A stretch of DNA of 64,000 bases from Prevotella sp. UBA2725 (GTDB lineage: Bacteria; Bacteroidota; Bacteroidia; Bacteroidales; Bacteroidaceae): positions 92,316-156,315 of the forward strand of contig DEKJ01000003.1 in assembly GCA_002353825.1 (NCBI GenBank). The letters run 5' to 3'. A program made the translations under genes and the position numbers. The stretch's first letter is position 1. Each line of letters starts with the position of its first letter. Positions 43,191-51,603 of this stretch are shown one piece after another. The notes under the pieces were generated by a model. The model saw nothing but the letters and a program-made list of their open reading frames with translations. It searched no databases and was not told the origin of the DNA.

Positions 43191-44465
43191 ATGCCAGCAA
43201 AAAAGAATGATGACGAGCAGATGAGCATGATTGGCTCTTTCCGCGAGTTTCAGGATACTAAGCACATCGACCGCACAACGCTTGTGAGTGTGCTCGAAGA
43301 GAGTTTCCGCAATGTTCTTGCGAAGATTTTCGGTTCAGACGAGAACTTTGATGTTATCGTCAACCCTGACAAGGGTGACTTTGAGATCTACCGCAACCGT
43401 ATCGTGGTTGCCAATGGTGAGGTGGCTGATGAGAACAAGGAGATCAGCCTTGCCGATGCCCAGAAGATCGATGCCGACTATGAGATCGGTGAGGAGGTCT
43501 CTGAGCCTGTTGACTTCGCTAAGTTCGGCCGTCGCGCTATCCTGACGCTGCGTCAGACGCTCGCCAGCAAGATTCTTGAGCTGGAGCATGACGCTCTTTA
43601 CAACAAGTACAAGGACCGCGTGGGCAAACTTATCTCTGCTGAGGTTTATCAGGTTTGGAAGCGTGAAGTGCTTCTCGTCGACGACGACAACAACGAGCTC
43701 CATCTCCCGAAGAGCGAGCAGATCCCTGCCGATGTCTATCGCAAGGGTGAGACCGTTCGCTGCGTCATCGAGCGTGTGGACAACGAGAACAACAACCCGC
43801 GTATCATCCTCTCCCGTACAAGTCCTACGTTCCTGCAACGCCTGTTGGAGAATGAGGTTCCTGAGATTCAGGATGGTCTGATCGCTATCAAGAAGATCGC
43901 CCGCATGCCGGGTGAGCGCGCTAAGATCGCCGTGGAGAGCTACGATGACCGTATCGACCCGGTAGGAGCCTGCGTCGGTGTGCACGGTAGCCGTGTGCAT
44001 GGTATTGTGCGTGAGCTCGACAACGAGAATATCGATGTCATTAACTGGTCAGCGAACACGAAGCTGTTCATCCAGCGTGCACTGAGCCCTGCACAGGTCA
44101 CAGATATCAAGCTCGATGAGGAGAACCACAAGGCAAGTGTCTACTTGCAGCCCGATCAGGTGAGCCTCGCTATTGGCCGTAATGGTATGAACATCAAGCT
44201 CGCTTCGATGCTCACAGAGTACACCATCGACGTGTTCCGTGTGGTGAGCGACAGTGACCAGCAGGATCAGGTGGATGATGTCTACCTCGATCAGTTCAAC
44301 GATGAGATCGATCAGTGGATCATTGATGCCATCAAGGGTATCGGTCTGGAGACAGCACGTGAGGTGCTCAACGCTCCGCGCGAGATGCTGGTAGAGAAGG
44401 CTGATCTCGAGGAAGAGACCGTAGATCACGTACTGGAAGTGCTGAGAAAGGAATTCGAACAATAA
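43191..44465 (+). CDS. nusA: Transcription termination/antitermination factor NusA
   Basis: A 424-residue RNA polymerase-binding factor. The N-terminal domain (about 1-125) begins FQDTKHIDRTTLVSVLEESFRNVL. An S1 domain follows (GKLISAEVYQVWKREVLLVD), then KH1 with GACVGVHGSRVHGIVRELDNENIDVINW and KH2 with LAIGRNGMNIKLASMLTEYTI. A short C-terminal helix-hairpin segment (IDAIKGIGLETAREVL) is present in place of the E. coli acidic repeats, usual in Bacteroidetes. It lies between rimP (42 bases) and infB (66 bases). Confidence 0.96.
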   Translation: MPAKKNDDEQMSMIGSFREFQDTKHIDRTTLVSVLEESFRNVLAKIFGSDENFDVIVNPDKGDFEIYRNRIVVANGEVADENKEISLADAQKIDADYEIGEEVSEPVDFAKFGRRAILTLRQTLASKILELEHDALYNKYKDRVGKLISAEVYQVWKREVLLVDDDNNELHLPKSEQIPADVYRKGETVRCVIERVDNENNNPRIILSRTSPTFLQRLLENEVPEIQDGLIAIKKIARMPGERAKIAVESYDDRIDPVGACVGVHGSRVHGIVRELDNENIDVINWSANTKLFIQRALSPAQVTDIKLDEENHKASVYLQPDQVSLAIGRNGMNIKLASMLTEYTIDVFRVVSDSDQQDQVDDVYLDQFNDEIDQWIIDAIKGIGLETAREVLNAPREMLVEKADLEEETVDHVLEVLRKEFEQ

Positions 44466-44531
44466 GGTTCTTGAATAAGAAAGAATCAGAATAAAGAAGG
44501 AAAAATAAGAATAAGAAGGTAAAAGTATTAT

Positions 44532-47528
44532 ATGAGCATCAGATTAAACAAAGCATTACGTGAATTGAACATAGGGCGCCAAACGGCAGTTGGCTACCTG
44601 CAAAAGAGAGCCGGTGTGCTTGGAGAGGTCAAGGACGACCTCAACTTCAAGCTCAACGACAAGCAATATGCTGCTCTCGTAGAGGCGTTCAAGAAGGATG
44701 CGGCCGTCAAGGAAAAGGCGGAGCAGCTCTTCAAGAAGCCTGAGAAGAAGAAAGACCGGGATGGCTCCAAGCCTCGCGTGGAGAGCGGCATGGAGCTCGG
44801 AGGACACCAGAAATACACACCGTTGGGTAAGATAGACCTTAATAGCGTTGGCAAGCGCCCTGTGGAGATTAAGTCTGATGCTACATCTGAAAAGCCGGCC
44901 ACGAAGCCTGCGACTGCTGCCGTCAGTCAGAAGGTTGAACCGACACAAGCTAAGCCACAGCCTGCTCCCGCTAAGCCGGAAGCACCCACAGTAAAACCTG
45001 TCGAGGCTCCTGCTAAGCATGAAACAAAAGTTGAGGCTCCCGCTGCTAAGCCTGTTGAGGCTCCCAAGCCTGCCGAGCAGAAGGTTGCTGAGGCACCCAA
45101 AGCTGCACAGCAGCCCGCTCCGGCCAAGGACAACAAACCTGTCGAGAAAGTGGCTCCGAAGGAGACTCCTAAGGACAATGTTAAGGCTGCCCAGGCTGTG
45201 AAGCAGAATGAGAAGCCCGTACAGAAGCAACGCCAGGTCATCCAGAAACCGGCTGCCGTGAAGGTCGCTGAGGTGACACAGCCCGGTGCTGATAACAAGA
45301 AAGGCACGGAGATCTTCCGTACGAAGACAGAGGTACGCATCGACGACACGCCGAAGGTGACGGTGCTCGGTAAGATCGATCTGAGCTCCATCAACTCCAG
45401 TACCCGTCCGAAGAAGAAGTCGCGCTCTGAGCGTCAGCGTGAACGCCAGCGCCAGCAGAACGGTGGCAACAACGGTAACGGCAACAATAAAGGAGGCGGC
45501 AAGCGCGAACGCATCAATAATAATAAGGTGGACGTCAACGCTGCTGCCAACCAGCAGAGTGGTAACAAGAACGGCAACGGAAAGAAAAAGAAGAATCGCA
45601 ACCGTAACAATAAGCCGCAGGAAGTCACCGACGAGGACGTAGCACGCCAGGTAAAGGAGACGCTGGCTCGTCTGACAAGTAAGAGTCAGAACAAGAAAGG
45701 CGCCAAGTACCGTAAGGAGAAGCGTGAGGCTGTCCAGGAGAAGCTGGATGCTGAGGCACGTGCTGAGAAGAAGGAGAGCAAGGTGCTGAAGCTCACCGAG
45801 TTCGTGACGGTGTCCGAGCTTGCTACGATGATGAATGTCTCTGTGACGCAGGTCATCTCTACGCTGATGAGCATCGGTATCATGGCTTCTATCAACCAGC
45901 GCCTCGACGCAGAGACCATCAACATGGTTGCTGAGGAGTTCGGTTTCAAGACAGAATATGTCAGTGCTGAGGTCCAGGAGGCTGTCAGTGAGGAAGAGGA
46001 CGACGAGAGCGATCTCGTGCCACGTGCTCCTATCGTGACGGTCATGGGTCATGTCGACCACGGTAAGACTTCATTGCTCGACCATATCCGCAACACGAAC
46101 GTCATCGCCGGTGAGGCGGGTGGTATCACCCAGCATATCGGTGCTTACAGTGTGACGTTGAAGAACGGCCGTAAGGTGACGTTCCTCGATACCCCGGGTC
46201 ATGAGGCTTTCACCGCCATGCGTGCCCGTGGTGCTCAGGTCACCGATATTGCCATCATTATCATCGCTGCCGACGACTCGGTGATGCCTACCACCAAGGA
46301 GGCCATCGCCCACTGTCAGGCTGCCGGCGTGCCGATGGTGTTTGCCATCAACAAGATTGATAAGCCGGGTGCTAACCCCGACAAGATACGTGAGGACCTC
46401 GCCAACATGAACCTCCTGGTGGAGGAGTGGGGCGGTAAGTACCAGTGTCAGGAGATCAGTGCCAAGAAAGGTATTGGCGTGGATGACCTCATGGAGAAGG
46501 TGCTGCTCGAGGCTGACATGCTCGACCTCAAGGCCAACCCGAACCGTAAGGCTACCGGTACCGTCATCGAGTCTTCGCTCGACAAGGGCCGTGGCTATGT
46601 CTCAACTGTGCTCGTGAGCAACGGTACGCTGCATGTCGGCGACATCGTGCTGGCCGGTACATCATGGGGCCGCGTGAAGGCTTTGTTCAATGAGCGTAAC
46701 CAGCGCATCGACAACGTGAAACCGGCTGAACCGGCTATCGTTCTCGGCCTGAACGGAGCACCTACTGCCGGCGACCAGTTCCATGTCATCGACACGGAGC
46801 AGGAGGCTCGTGAGATCGCCAACAAGCGTGAGCAGTTGCAGCGTGAGCAGGGCCTGCGTACACAGAAGCGTCTGACGCTCGGTGATATCTCTCACCGTAT
46901 TGCACGTGGCGAGTTCCATGAGCTCAACATCATCGTCAAGGGTGATACCGACGGTTCTATCGAGGCTCTGTCCGACTCGTTCCTCAAACTCTCTACGGAG
47001 AAGGTCCAAGTCAACGTCATCAACAAGGCCGTCGGCCAGATCTCCGAGAACGATGTCATGCTCGCTTCGGCTTCCGATGCCATCATCGTCGGCTTCCAGG
47101 TTCGTCCTTCAGCCGATGCGCGTAAGCTCGCTGAGCGTGAGGGCGTAGAGATCAATACCTACTCCATCATCTACGACGCTATCGATGATATCAAGGCCGC
47201 CATGGTCGGTATGCTCGACAAGGTCAAGAAGGAAGTCGTCACCGCCGAGGTGGAGGTCAAGCAGGTGTTCAAGATCTCCAAGGTCGGTACCATCGCTGGT
47301 GGTCTCGTCACCGAAGGCAAGGTCCACTCCAAGGACAAGGCACATGTCGTGCGCGACGGAATCGTGGTGCACACCGCAGCCATCGCTGCCCTGAAGCGTT
47401 ACAAGGATGATGTGAAGGAGGTAGCAACAGGTCTGGAGTGTGGTATTTCGCTCGTCAACTACAATGATATCCAGGTAGGCGACGTCATCGAGACCTTCAC
47501 TGAGATTGAGGTTGAACAGAAACTTTAA
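44532..47528 (+). CDS. infB: Translation initiation factor IF-2
   Basis: A GTPase that brings initiator tRNA to the 30S subunit. 998 residues. It has an N-terminal HTH (IRLNKALRELNIGRQTAVGYL), a long low-complexity zone at about 95-410 rich in Pro, Ala, Lys, then Asn/Gly/Arg, and a second IF2N domain with LATMMNVSVTQVISTLMSIG. The GTPase begins VMGHVDHGKTSLLD (K512), with DTPGHEAFTAMRARG and NKIDKPGA. Domains II-IV end GLECGISLVNYNDIQVGDVIE. It is a full-length protein with no frameshift. Confidence 0.97.
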   Translation: MSIRLNKALRELNIGRQTAVGYLQKRAGVLGEVKDDLNFKLNDKQYAALVEAFKKDAAVKEKAEQLFKKPEKKKDRDGSKPRVESGMELGGHQKYTPLGKIDLNSVGKRPVEIKSDATSEKPATKPATAAVSQKVEPTQAKPQPAPAKPEAPTVKPVEAPAKHETKVEAPAAKPVEAPKPAEQKVAEAPKAAQQPAPAKDNKPVEKVAPKETPKDNVKAAQAVKQNEKPVQKQRQVIQKPAAVKVAEVTQPGADNKKGTEIFRTKTEVRIDDTPKVTVLGKIDLSSINSSTRPKKKSRSERQRERQRQQNGGNNGNGNNKGGGKRERINNNKVDVNAAANQQSGNKNGNGKKKKNRNRNNKPQEVTDEDVARQVKETLARLTSKSQNKKGAKYRKEKREAVQEKLDAEARAEKKESKVLKLTEFVTVSELATMMNVSVTQVISTLMSIGIMASINQRLDAETINMVAEEFGFKTEYVSAEVQEAVSEEEDDESDLVPRAPIVTVMGHVDHGKTSLLDHIRNTNVIAGEAGGITQHIGAYSVTLKNGRKVTFLDTPGHEAFTAMRARGAQVTDIAIIIIAADDSVMPTTKEAIAHCQAAGVPMVFAINKIDKPGANPDKIREDLANMNLLVEEWGGKYQCQEISAKKGIGVDDLMEKVLLEADMLDLKANPNRKATGTVIESSLDKGRGYVSTVLVSNGTLHVGDIVLAGTSWGRVKALFNERNQRIDNVKPAEPAIVLGLNGAPTAGDQFHVIDTEQEAREIANKREQLQREQGLRTQKRLTLGDISHRIARGEFHELNIIVKGDTDGSIEALSDSFLKLSTEKVQVNVINKAVGQISENDVMLASASDAIIVGFQVRPSADARKLAEREGVEINTYSIIYDAIDDIKAAMVGMLDKVKKEVVTAEVEVKQVFKISKVGTIAGGLVTEGKVHSKDKAHVVRDGIVVHTAAIAALKRYKDDVKEVATGLECGISLVNYNDIQVGDVIETFTEIEVEQKL

Positions 47529-47603
47529 AGCTTGTACCGCCTTCTGAGCAGTCAAGTTTGCACATTTGTTACTCGTAATAGATAACAATTGTGATACATG
47601 ATA

Positions 47604-47634
47604 AAGGTGGCACGGCTTTTGTTCGTGTCACCTT
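47604..47634 (+). terminator. Possible terminator hairpin after infB
   Basis: Arms AAGGTGGCACG and CGTGTCACCTT pair with one mismatch. The following T-run is poor (GTATTAATTAT), so its strength is uncertain. It separates infB from the suf operon. Confidence 0.45.
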
Positions 47635-47671
47635 GTATTAATTATACATCTCTTAATATTAAGGTTATTAT

Positions 47672-49126
47672 ATGGAGATAAAACTCAAGAAGGAAAGCAA
47701 CGACTTCGTCAAGGAGGTTGCTAACCAGAAATATGAATACGGCTTCACGACGGATGTTGATACCGAGGTTATTCCGAAGGGTCTCAACGAGGATGTCGTA
47801 AGGCTTATATCCAAGAAGAAAGGCGAGCCCGAGTGGCTGCTCGACTTCCGCCTGAAGGCCTACCGTTATTGGAAGACCCTGCCCGTTCCAACGTGGGGAC
47901 ACGTCCACGTGCCGCATATCGACTTCCAGGCTATATCCTATTATGCCGATCCGCTGGCGAAGAAGCCGAAGAACAAAGAAATCGATCCGGAGCTTGAGAA
48001 GACCTTCGATAAGCTCGGTATCCCTTTGGAAGAGCGTCTCGCACTGAGCGGTACTGCTGTGGATGCTGTCATGGATTCTGTCTCCGTGAAGACGACGTTC
48101 AAGAAGCAGTTAGCCGAGAAAGGCATCATCTTTATGTCTATCGGCGAGGCTGTGAAGGAGCATCCAGACCTCGTGAAGCAGTACCTTGGAAGTGTTGTAC
48201 CTTATCGTGATAATTTCTCTGCCGCACTGAACTCCGCTGTGTTCAGTGACGGTACGTTTGTGTATATACCCAAGGGTGTCCGTTGCCCTATGGAGCTGAG
48301 CAGTTACTTCCGCATCAACGCCCGCAACACGGGACAGTTTGAGCGCACGCTCATCGTAGCAGACGATGACTCCTATGTCTCTTATCTCGAAGGCTGCACG
48401 GCCCCGATGTACGACGAGAACCAGTTGCATGCTGCTGTTGTGGAGATTGTGGTCATGAACAATGCTGAGGTGAAATACTCTACCGTTCAGAACTGGTATC
48501 CGGGTGACGAGCATGGAAAAGGAGGTGTGCTGAACCTTGTGACGAAGCGTGGCGAGTGTCGTGGCGTCAACTCCAAGCTGTCGTGGACGCAGGTGGAGAC
48601 GGGCTCTGCTATCACGTGGAAATATCCTTCTTGTGTGCTTCGTGGTGATAACTCCCAGGCTGAGTTCTACAGTGTTGCCGTGACGAACCACTATCAGGAG
48701 GCCGACACGGGTACTAAGATGATCCACATCGGTAAGAACACGAAGTCGACGATCATCTCCAAAGGTATCTCTGCCGGTCATTCGCAGAACAGTTACCGTG
48801 GTCTCGTCCGTGCTACAGCCAATGCTGACAATGCCCGCAACTATTCGTCCTGCGACTCGCTGCTTCTCGGTTCTGACTGTGGTGCCCACACGTTCCCATA
48901 TATGGATATCCACAACGATACTGCTGTCGTGGAGCATGAGGCAACGACCTCAAAGATCAGTGAGGACCAGCTCTTCTACTGCAACCAGCGTGGCATCCCC
49001 ACAGAAGATGCTGTAGGACTCATTGTCAACGGCTATGCCAAAGAGGTGCTCAATAAGCTCCCCATGGAGTTTGCAGTAGAAGCTCAGAAATTATTAAGCG
49101 TCAGCCTCGAGGGTACGGTTGGATAG
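47672..49126 (+). CDS. sufB: Fe-S cluster assembly scaffold SufB
   Basis: Part of the SufBCD complex that builds Fe-S clusters. 484 residues, normal length. The family features are the N-terminal region ending WLLDFRLKAYRYW, the central beta-helix with YIPKGVRCPMELSSYFRIN, YLEGCTAPMYDENQLHAAVVEI and SYRGLVRATANADNARNYSSCDSLLLGSDCGAHTFPY, and the C-terminal DQLFYCNQRGI. It opens the operon sufB-sufC-sufD-sufS. No sufE or sufU lies beside it. Confidence 0.97.
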   Translation: MEIKLKKESNDFVKEVANQKYEYGFTTDVDTEVIPKGLNEDVVRLISKKKGEPEWLLDFRLKAYRYWKTLPVPTWGHVHVPHIDFQAISYYADPLAKKPKNKEIDPELEKTFDKLGIPLEERLALSGTAVDAVMDSVSVKTTFKKQLAEKGIIFMSIGEAVKEHPDLVKQYLGSVVPYRDNFSAALNSAVFSDGTFVYIPKGVRCPMELSSYFRINARNTGQFERTLIVADDDSYVSYLEGCTAPMYDENQLHAAVVEIVVMNNAEVKYSTVQNWYPGDEHGKGGVLNLVTKRGECRGVNSKLSWTQVETGSAITWKYPSCVLRGDNSQAEFYSVAVTNHYQEADTGTKMIHIGKNTKSTIISKGISAGHSQNSYRGLVRATANADNARNYSSCDSLLLGSDCGAHTFPYMDIHNDTAVVEHEATTSKISEDQLFYCNQRGIPTEDAVGLIVNGYAKEVLNKLPMEFAVEAQKLLSVSLEGTVG

Positions 49127-49191
49127 TTGGGAGTTATAACTTTTGAAAACAATAATAACAATAAATTGGAGCAGAAGACGGTGAGCAGGAA

Positions 49192-49226
49192 TAACTCCTA
49201 ACTCCTATCTCCTAACTCCTAACTAA
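49192..49226 (+). repeat. Heptad repeat in the sufB-sufC gap
   Basis: Five 7-base units (TAACTCC, TAACTCC, TATCTCC, TAACTCC, TAACTAA) ending 7 bases before the sufC ATG, so they lie where a ribosome would bind. This is the same unit order as at 8783-8817. Confidence 0.88.
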
Positions 49227-49233
49227 TAAAAGT

Positions 49234-49998
49234 ATGTTAGAAGTAAAGAATCTGCATGCCACGATTGCTGGCAAAGAAATATTGAAAGGTATCAACCTCA
49301 CAGTAAAAGATGGTGAGATCCATGCCATCATGGGTCCTAACGGATCAGGTAAGTCAACACTGTCTGCTGTGCTGACAGGCAACCCTCTCTATACCGTTAC
49401 GGAGGGCTCGGCTACATTTAATGGTAAGGATCTCTTGGCGATGAAGCCGGAGGACCGTGCACGTGAGGGCTTGTTCCTCTCGTTCCAGTACCCTGTAGAG
49501 ATTCCGGGTGTGTCGATGGTCAACTTCATGAAGGCTGCCGTCAACGCCAAGCGTGAGTACGAGGGCAAGGAACCGCTGAAGGCACCAGAGTTCATGAAAC
49601 TCATGAAAGAGAAGCGCGAGCTCGTGGAGCTCGATCCGAAGCTCTCTCGCCGTTCCGTGAACGAAGGTTTCTCGGGTGGTGAGAAGAAACGCAACGAGAT
49701 CTTCCAGATGGCGATGCTCGACCCGAAGCTCTCTATCCTCGATGAGACCGACTCTGGGCTCGATGTCGATGCCATGCGTATCGTGGCTGAGGGCGTGAAC
49801 AAACTCTTCACGCCGGAGAAGTCGATCATCGTTATCACCCACTATGAGCGTCTGCTCGACATGATCAAGCCGCAGGTCGTCCATGTGCTTTACAATGGCC
49901 GCATCGTGCGTACCGAAGGTCCGGAACTCGCCAAGGAGATTGAGAAGCGTGGCTACGACTGGATCAAGGAAGAGGCAGATGAGAAGTACGGGAAGTAA
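49234..49998 (+). CDS. sufC: Fe-S cluster assembly ATPase SufC
   Basis: ABC-type ATPase of the SufBCD complex. 254 residues. Walker A is GPNGSGKSTLSAVLTG, the Q-loop region LFLSFQYPVEIPG, signature FSGGEKKRNEIFQMAML, Walker B LSILDETDSGLDVDA with the SufC-specific DETDSGLD, and the H-loop VITHYERLLD. The gap to sufD is 112 bases and is occupied by a GC-rich palindrome. Confidence 0.97.
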   Translation: MLEVKNLHATIAGKEILKGINLTVKDGEIHAIMGPNGSGKSTLSAVLTGNPLYTVTEGSATFNGKDLLAMKPEDRAREGLFLSFQYPVEIPGVSMVNFMKAAVNAKREYEGKEPLKAPEFMKLMKEKRELVELDPKLSRRSVNEGFSGGEKKRNEIFQMAMLDPKLSILDETDSGLDVDAMRIVAEGVNKLFTPEKSIIVITHYERLLDMIKPQVVHVLYNGRIVRTEGPELAKEIEKRGYDWIKEEADEKYGK

Positions 49999-50025
49999 GT
50001 AGTTCTCTGACGGCACCTCCCCCGG

Positions 50026-50049
50026 CCCCTCCCCCACCCAGGGGAGGGG
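50026..50049. repeat. GC-rich palindrome in the sufC-sufD gap
   Basis: CCCCTCCCC and GGGGAGGGG arms around a short loop, preceded by CACCTCCCCCGGC. It resembles the CCCCTCCC/GGGGAGGG extragenic palindromes seen in many Bacteroidetes genomes. It probably does not stop the operon, because no T-run follows. Confidence 0.6.
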
Positions 50050-50110
50050 GCTGATTACTTTCAAGAAACGAAATGTTAGGAAGGTATAAACCTCTTAATG
50101 ATAATACTCT

Positions 50111-51454
50111 ATGGCAAGTGAAAAACAATATATAGATCTTTACGAACAGTCGCGGGAGATGATCAATGCTCACTCCTCAGCTGTGATGAACAGCATTCGT
50201 GACGCTGCCTTTGAGGACTTCAAACGGCAAGGGTTCCCTTCACGGAAAGTGGAGCGGTATAAGTATACCGACATGGAGAAGCTGTTTGAACCCGACTATG
50301 GTGTGAATGTCAATCGAGTGGAGTTTCCGCTCAATCCTTACAGCGTCTTCAGCTGTGATGTGCCGAACCTCTCGACATCGCTCTATTTCGTGGTCAACGA
50401 CGCTTTCTATAAGAAGGCACTGCCGAAGGCAGGACTACCCGAGGGTGTAGAGGTGATGAGCTTGAAGGATGCTTCAGAGCAGTATCCCGAGACCATCGCG
50501 AAGTATTATGGCAAGATAGCCAAGACTTCGGAGGATGCTGTCACGGCCCTCAACACGATGTTAGCTCAGGACGGACTTTTCATCCATGTGCCGAAGAACG
50601 TGAAGGTGGACCGCGCCATTCAGGTGGTGAACATCCTCCGCTCCGACGTCGATCTGATGGTGAACCGTCGTGTGCTCATCGTCATGGACGAAGGGGCTGA
50701 GGCTAAGATGCTTTTCTGCGACGACTCTGCCGACGACCGACATTTTCTCGGCACGCAGGTTATTGAGGCTTACGTCGGTGAGAACGCCAGTCTCGACCTC
50801 TACTGCTTGGAGGAGACTCACGAGAAGAATACACGCGTGAGTAACGTCTATATCGATCAGCAGGCTAACAGCCGACTCAACCATAATGTCATCACGTTGC
50901 AGAATGGTATCACGCGCAACAAGCTCGACCTCGTGTTCAAAGGCGAGGGTGCTGAGTGCTGGTGCAATGGCTGTGTCATCGCCGACAAGAGTCAGCATGT
51001 AGACAACAACACGCTCATCGACCACCAGGTAGGTCACTGCAACTCGCATGAGCTATATAAATATGTGTTGGATGACAAAGCTGTCGGTGCTTTCGCCGGA
51101 CGTGTCCTCGTACGTCATGGCTCGCAGAAGACGGAGTCGGATGAGCGCAACCAGAACCTCGTGATGACAAAGACAGCACGTATGTTCACCCAACCGATGC
51201 TTGAGATCTACGCCGACGACGTGAAGTGCTCGCACGGCTCTACCGTGGGCCAGCTCAACGATGCTGCTATGTTCTACATGCAGCAGCGTGGCATTGACGA
51301 GCATGAGGCAAAGTTGTTGTTGGAGTTCGCGTTCATCGGTGAGGTCATCGACCAGATCAAGTTGGAGCCGCTCCGTGAGCGTCTGCACCAGTTGGTGGAG
51401 AAGCGCTTCCGTGGTGAGCTCGGCAAATGCAGTAACTGCCAGATTTGTAAGTGA
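50111..51454 (+). CDS. sufD: Fe-S cluster assembly protein SufD
   Basis: Partner of SufB in the SufBCD scaffold. 447 residues. N-terminal helices (SREMINAHSSAVMNSIRDAAFEDFKRQGFPS) and the typical RKVERYKYTDMEKLF are followed by the beta-helix with VPKNVKVDRAIQVVNIL, the conserved GECWCNGCVIADKSQHVDNNTLIDHQ-type core and VKCSHGSTVGQLNDAAMFYMQQRGI near the C-terminus. It ends in a cysteine motif CSNCQICK, not essential in relatives. It lies between sufC and sufS in one operon. Confidence 0.94.
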   Translation: MASEKQYIDLYEQSREMINAHSSAVMNSIRDAAFEDFKRQGFPSRKVERYKYTDMEKLFEPDYGVNVNRVEFPLNPYSVFSCDVPNLSTSLYFVVNDAFYKKALPKAGLPEGVEVMSLKDASEQYPETIAKYYGKIAKTSEDAVTALNTMLAQDGLFIHVPKNVKVDRAIQVVNILRSDVDLMVNRRVLIVMDEGAEAKMLFCDDSADDRHFLGTQVIEAYVGENASLDLYCLEETHEKNTRVSNVYIDQQANSRLNHNVITLQNGITRNKLDLVFKGEGAECWCNGCVIADKSQHVDNNTLIDHQVGHCNSHELYKYVLDDKAVGAFAGRVLVRHGSQKTESDERNQNLVMTKTARMFTQPMLEIYADDVKCSHGSTVGQLNDAAMFYMQQRGIDEHEAKLLLEFAFIGEVIDQIKLEPLRERLHQLVEKRFRGELGKCSNCQICK

Positions 51455-51470
51455 GTTTGTAAGTTTTTGA

Positions 51471-51600
51471 GTTCTTGAGTTTTTAAGCTCTTAATATGCA
51501 GAGAGCCATAATAAAAACTGAAGGACTCATAAACTCACGAACTCATTAACTAAACATATTAAGAGCTCAAAAACTCATTAACTCATTAACTCAAAAACTT
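51471..51600. repeat. Inverted array of 8-bp units in the sufD-sufS gap
   Basis: From 51471 to 51498 units like AAGTTTTT, GAGTTCTT and GAGTTTTT end in AAGCTCTTAATATG. From 51555 the mirror CATATTAAGAGCTC is followed by AAAAACTC and ATTAACTC units to 51600. The arms can pair over more than 25 bases around a 56-base loop. It fills most of the gap and ends 4 bases before sufS. Confidence 0.7.
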
Positions 51601-51603
51601 CCA

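Noticed and set aside
44556..46061. 501-codon antisense frame over infB
   Set aside because: It covers the low-complexity zone of IF-2 on the opposite strand and consists of repetitive Leu/Ser/Val strings; no recognisable fold.
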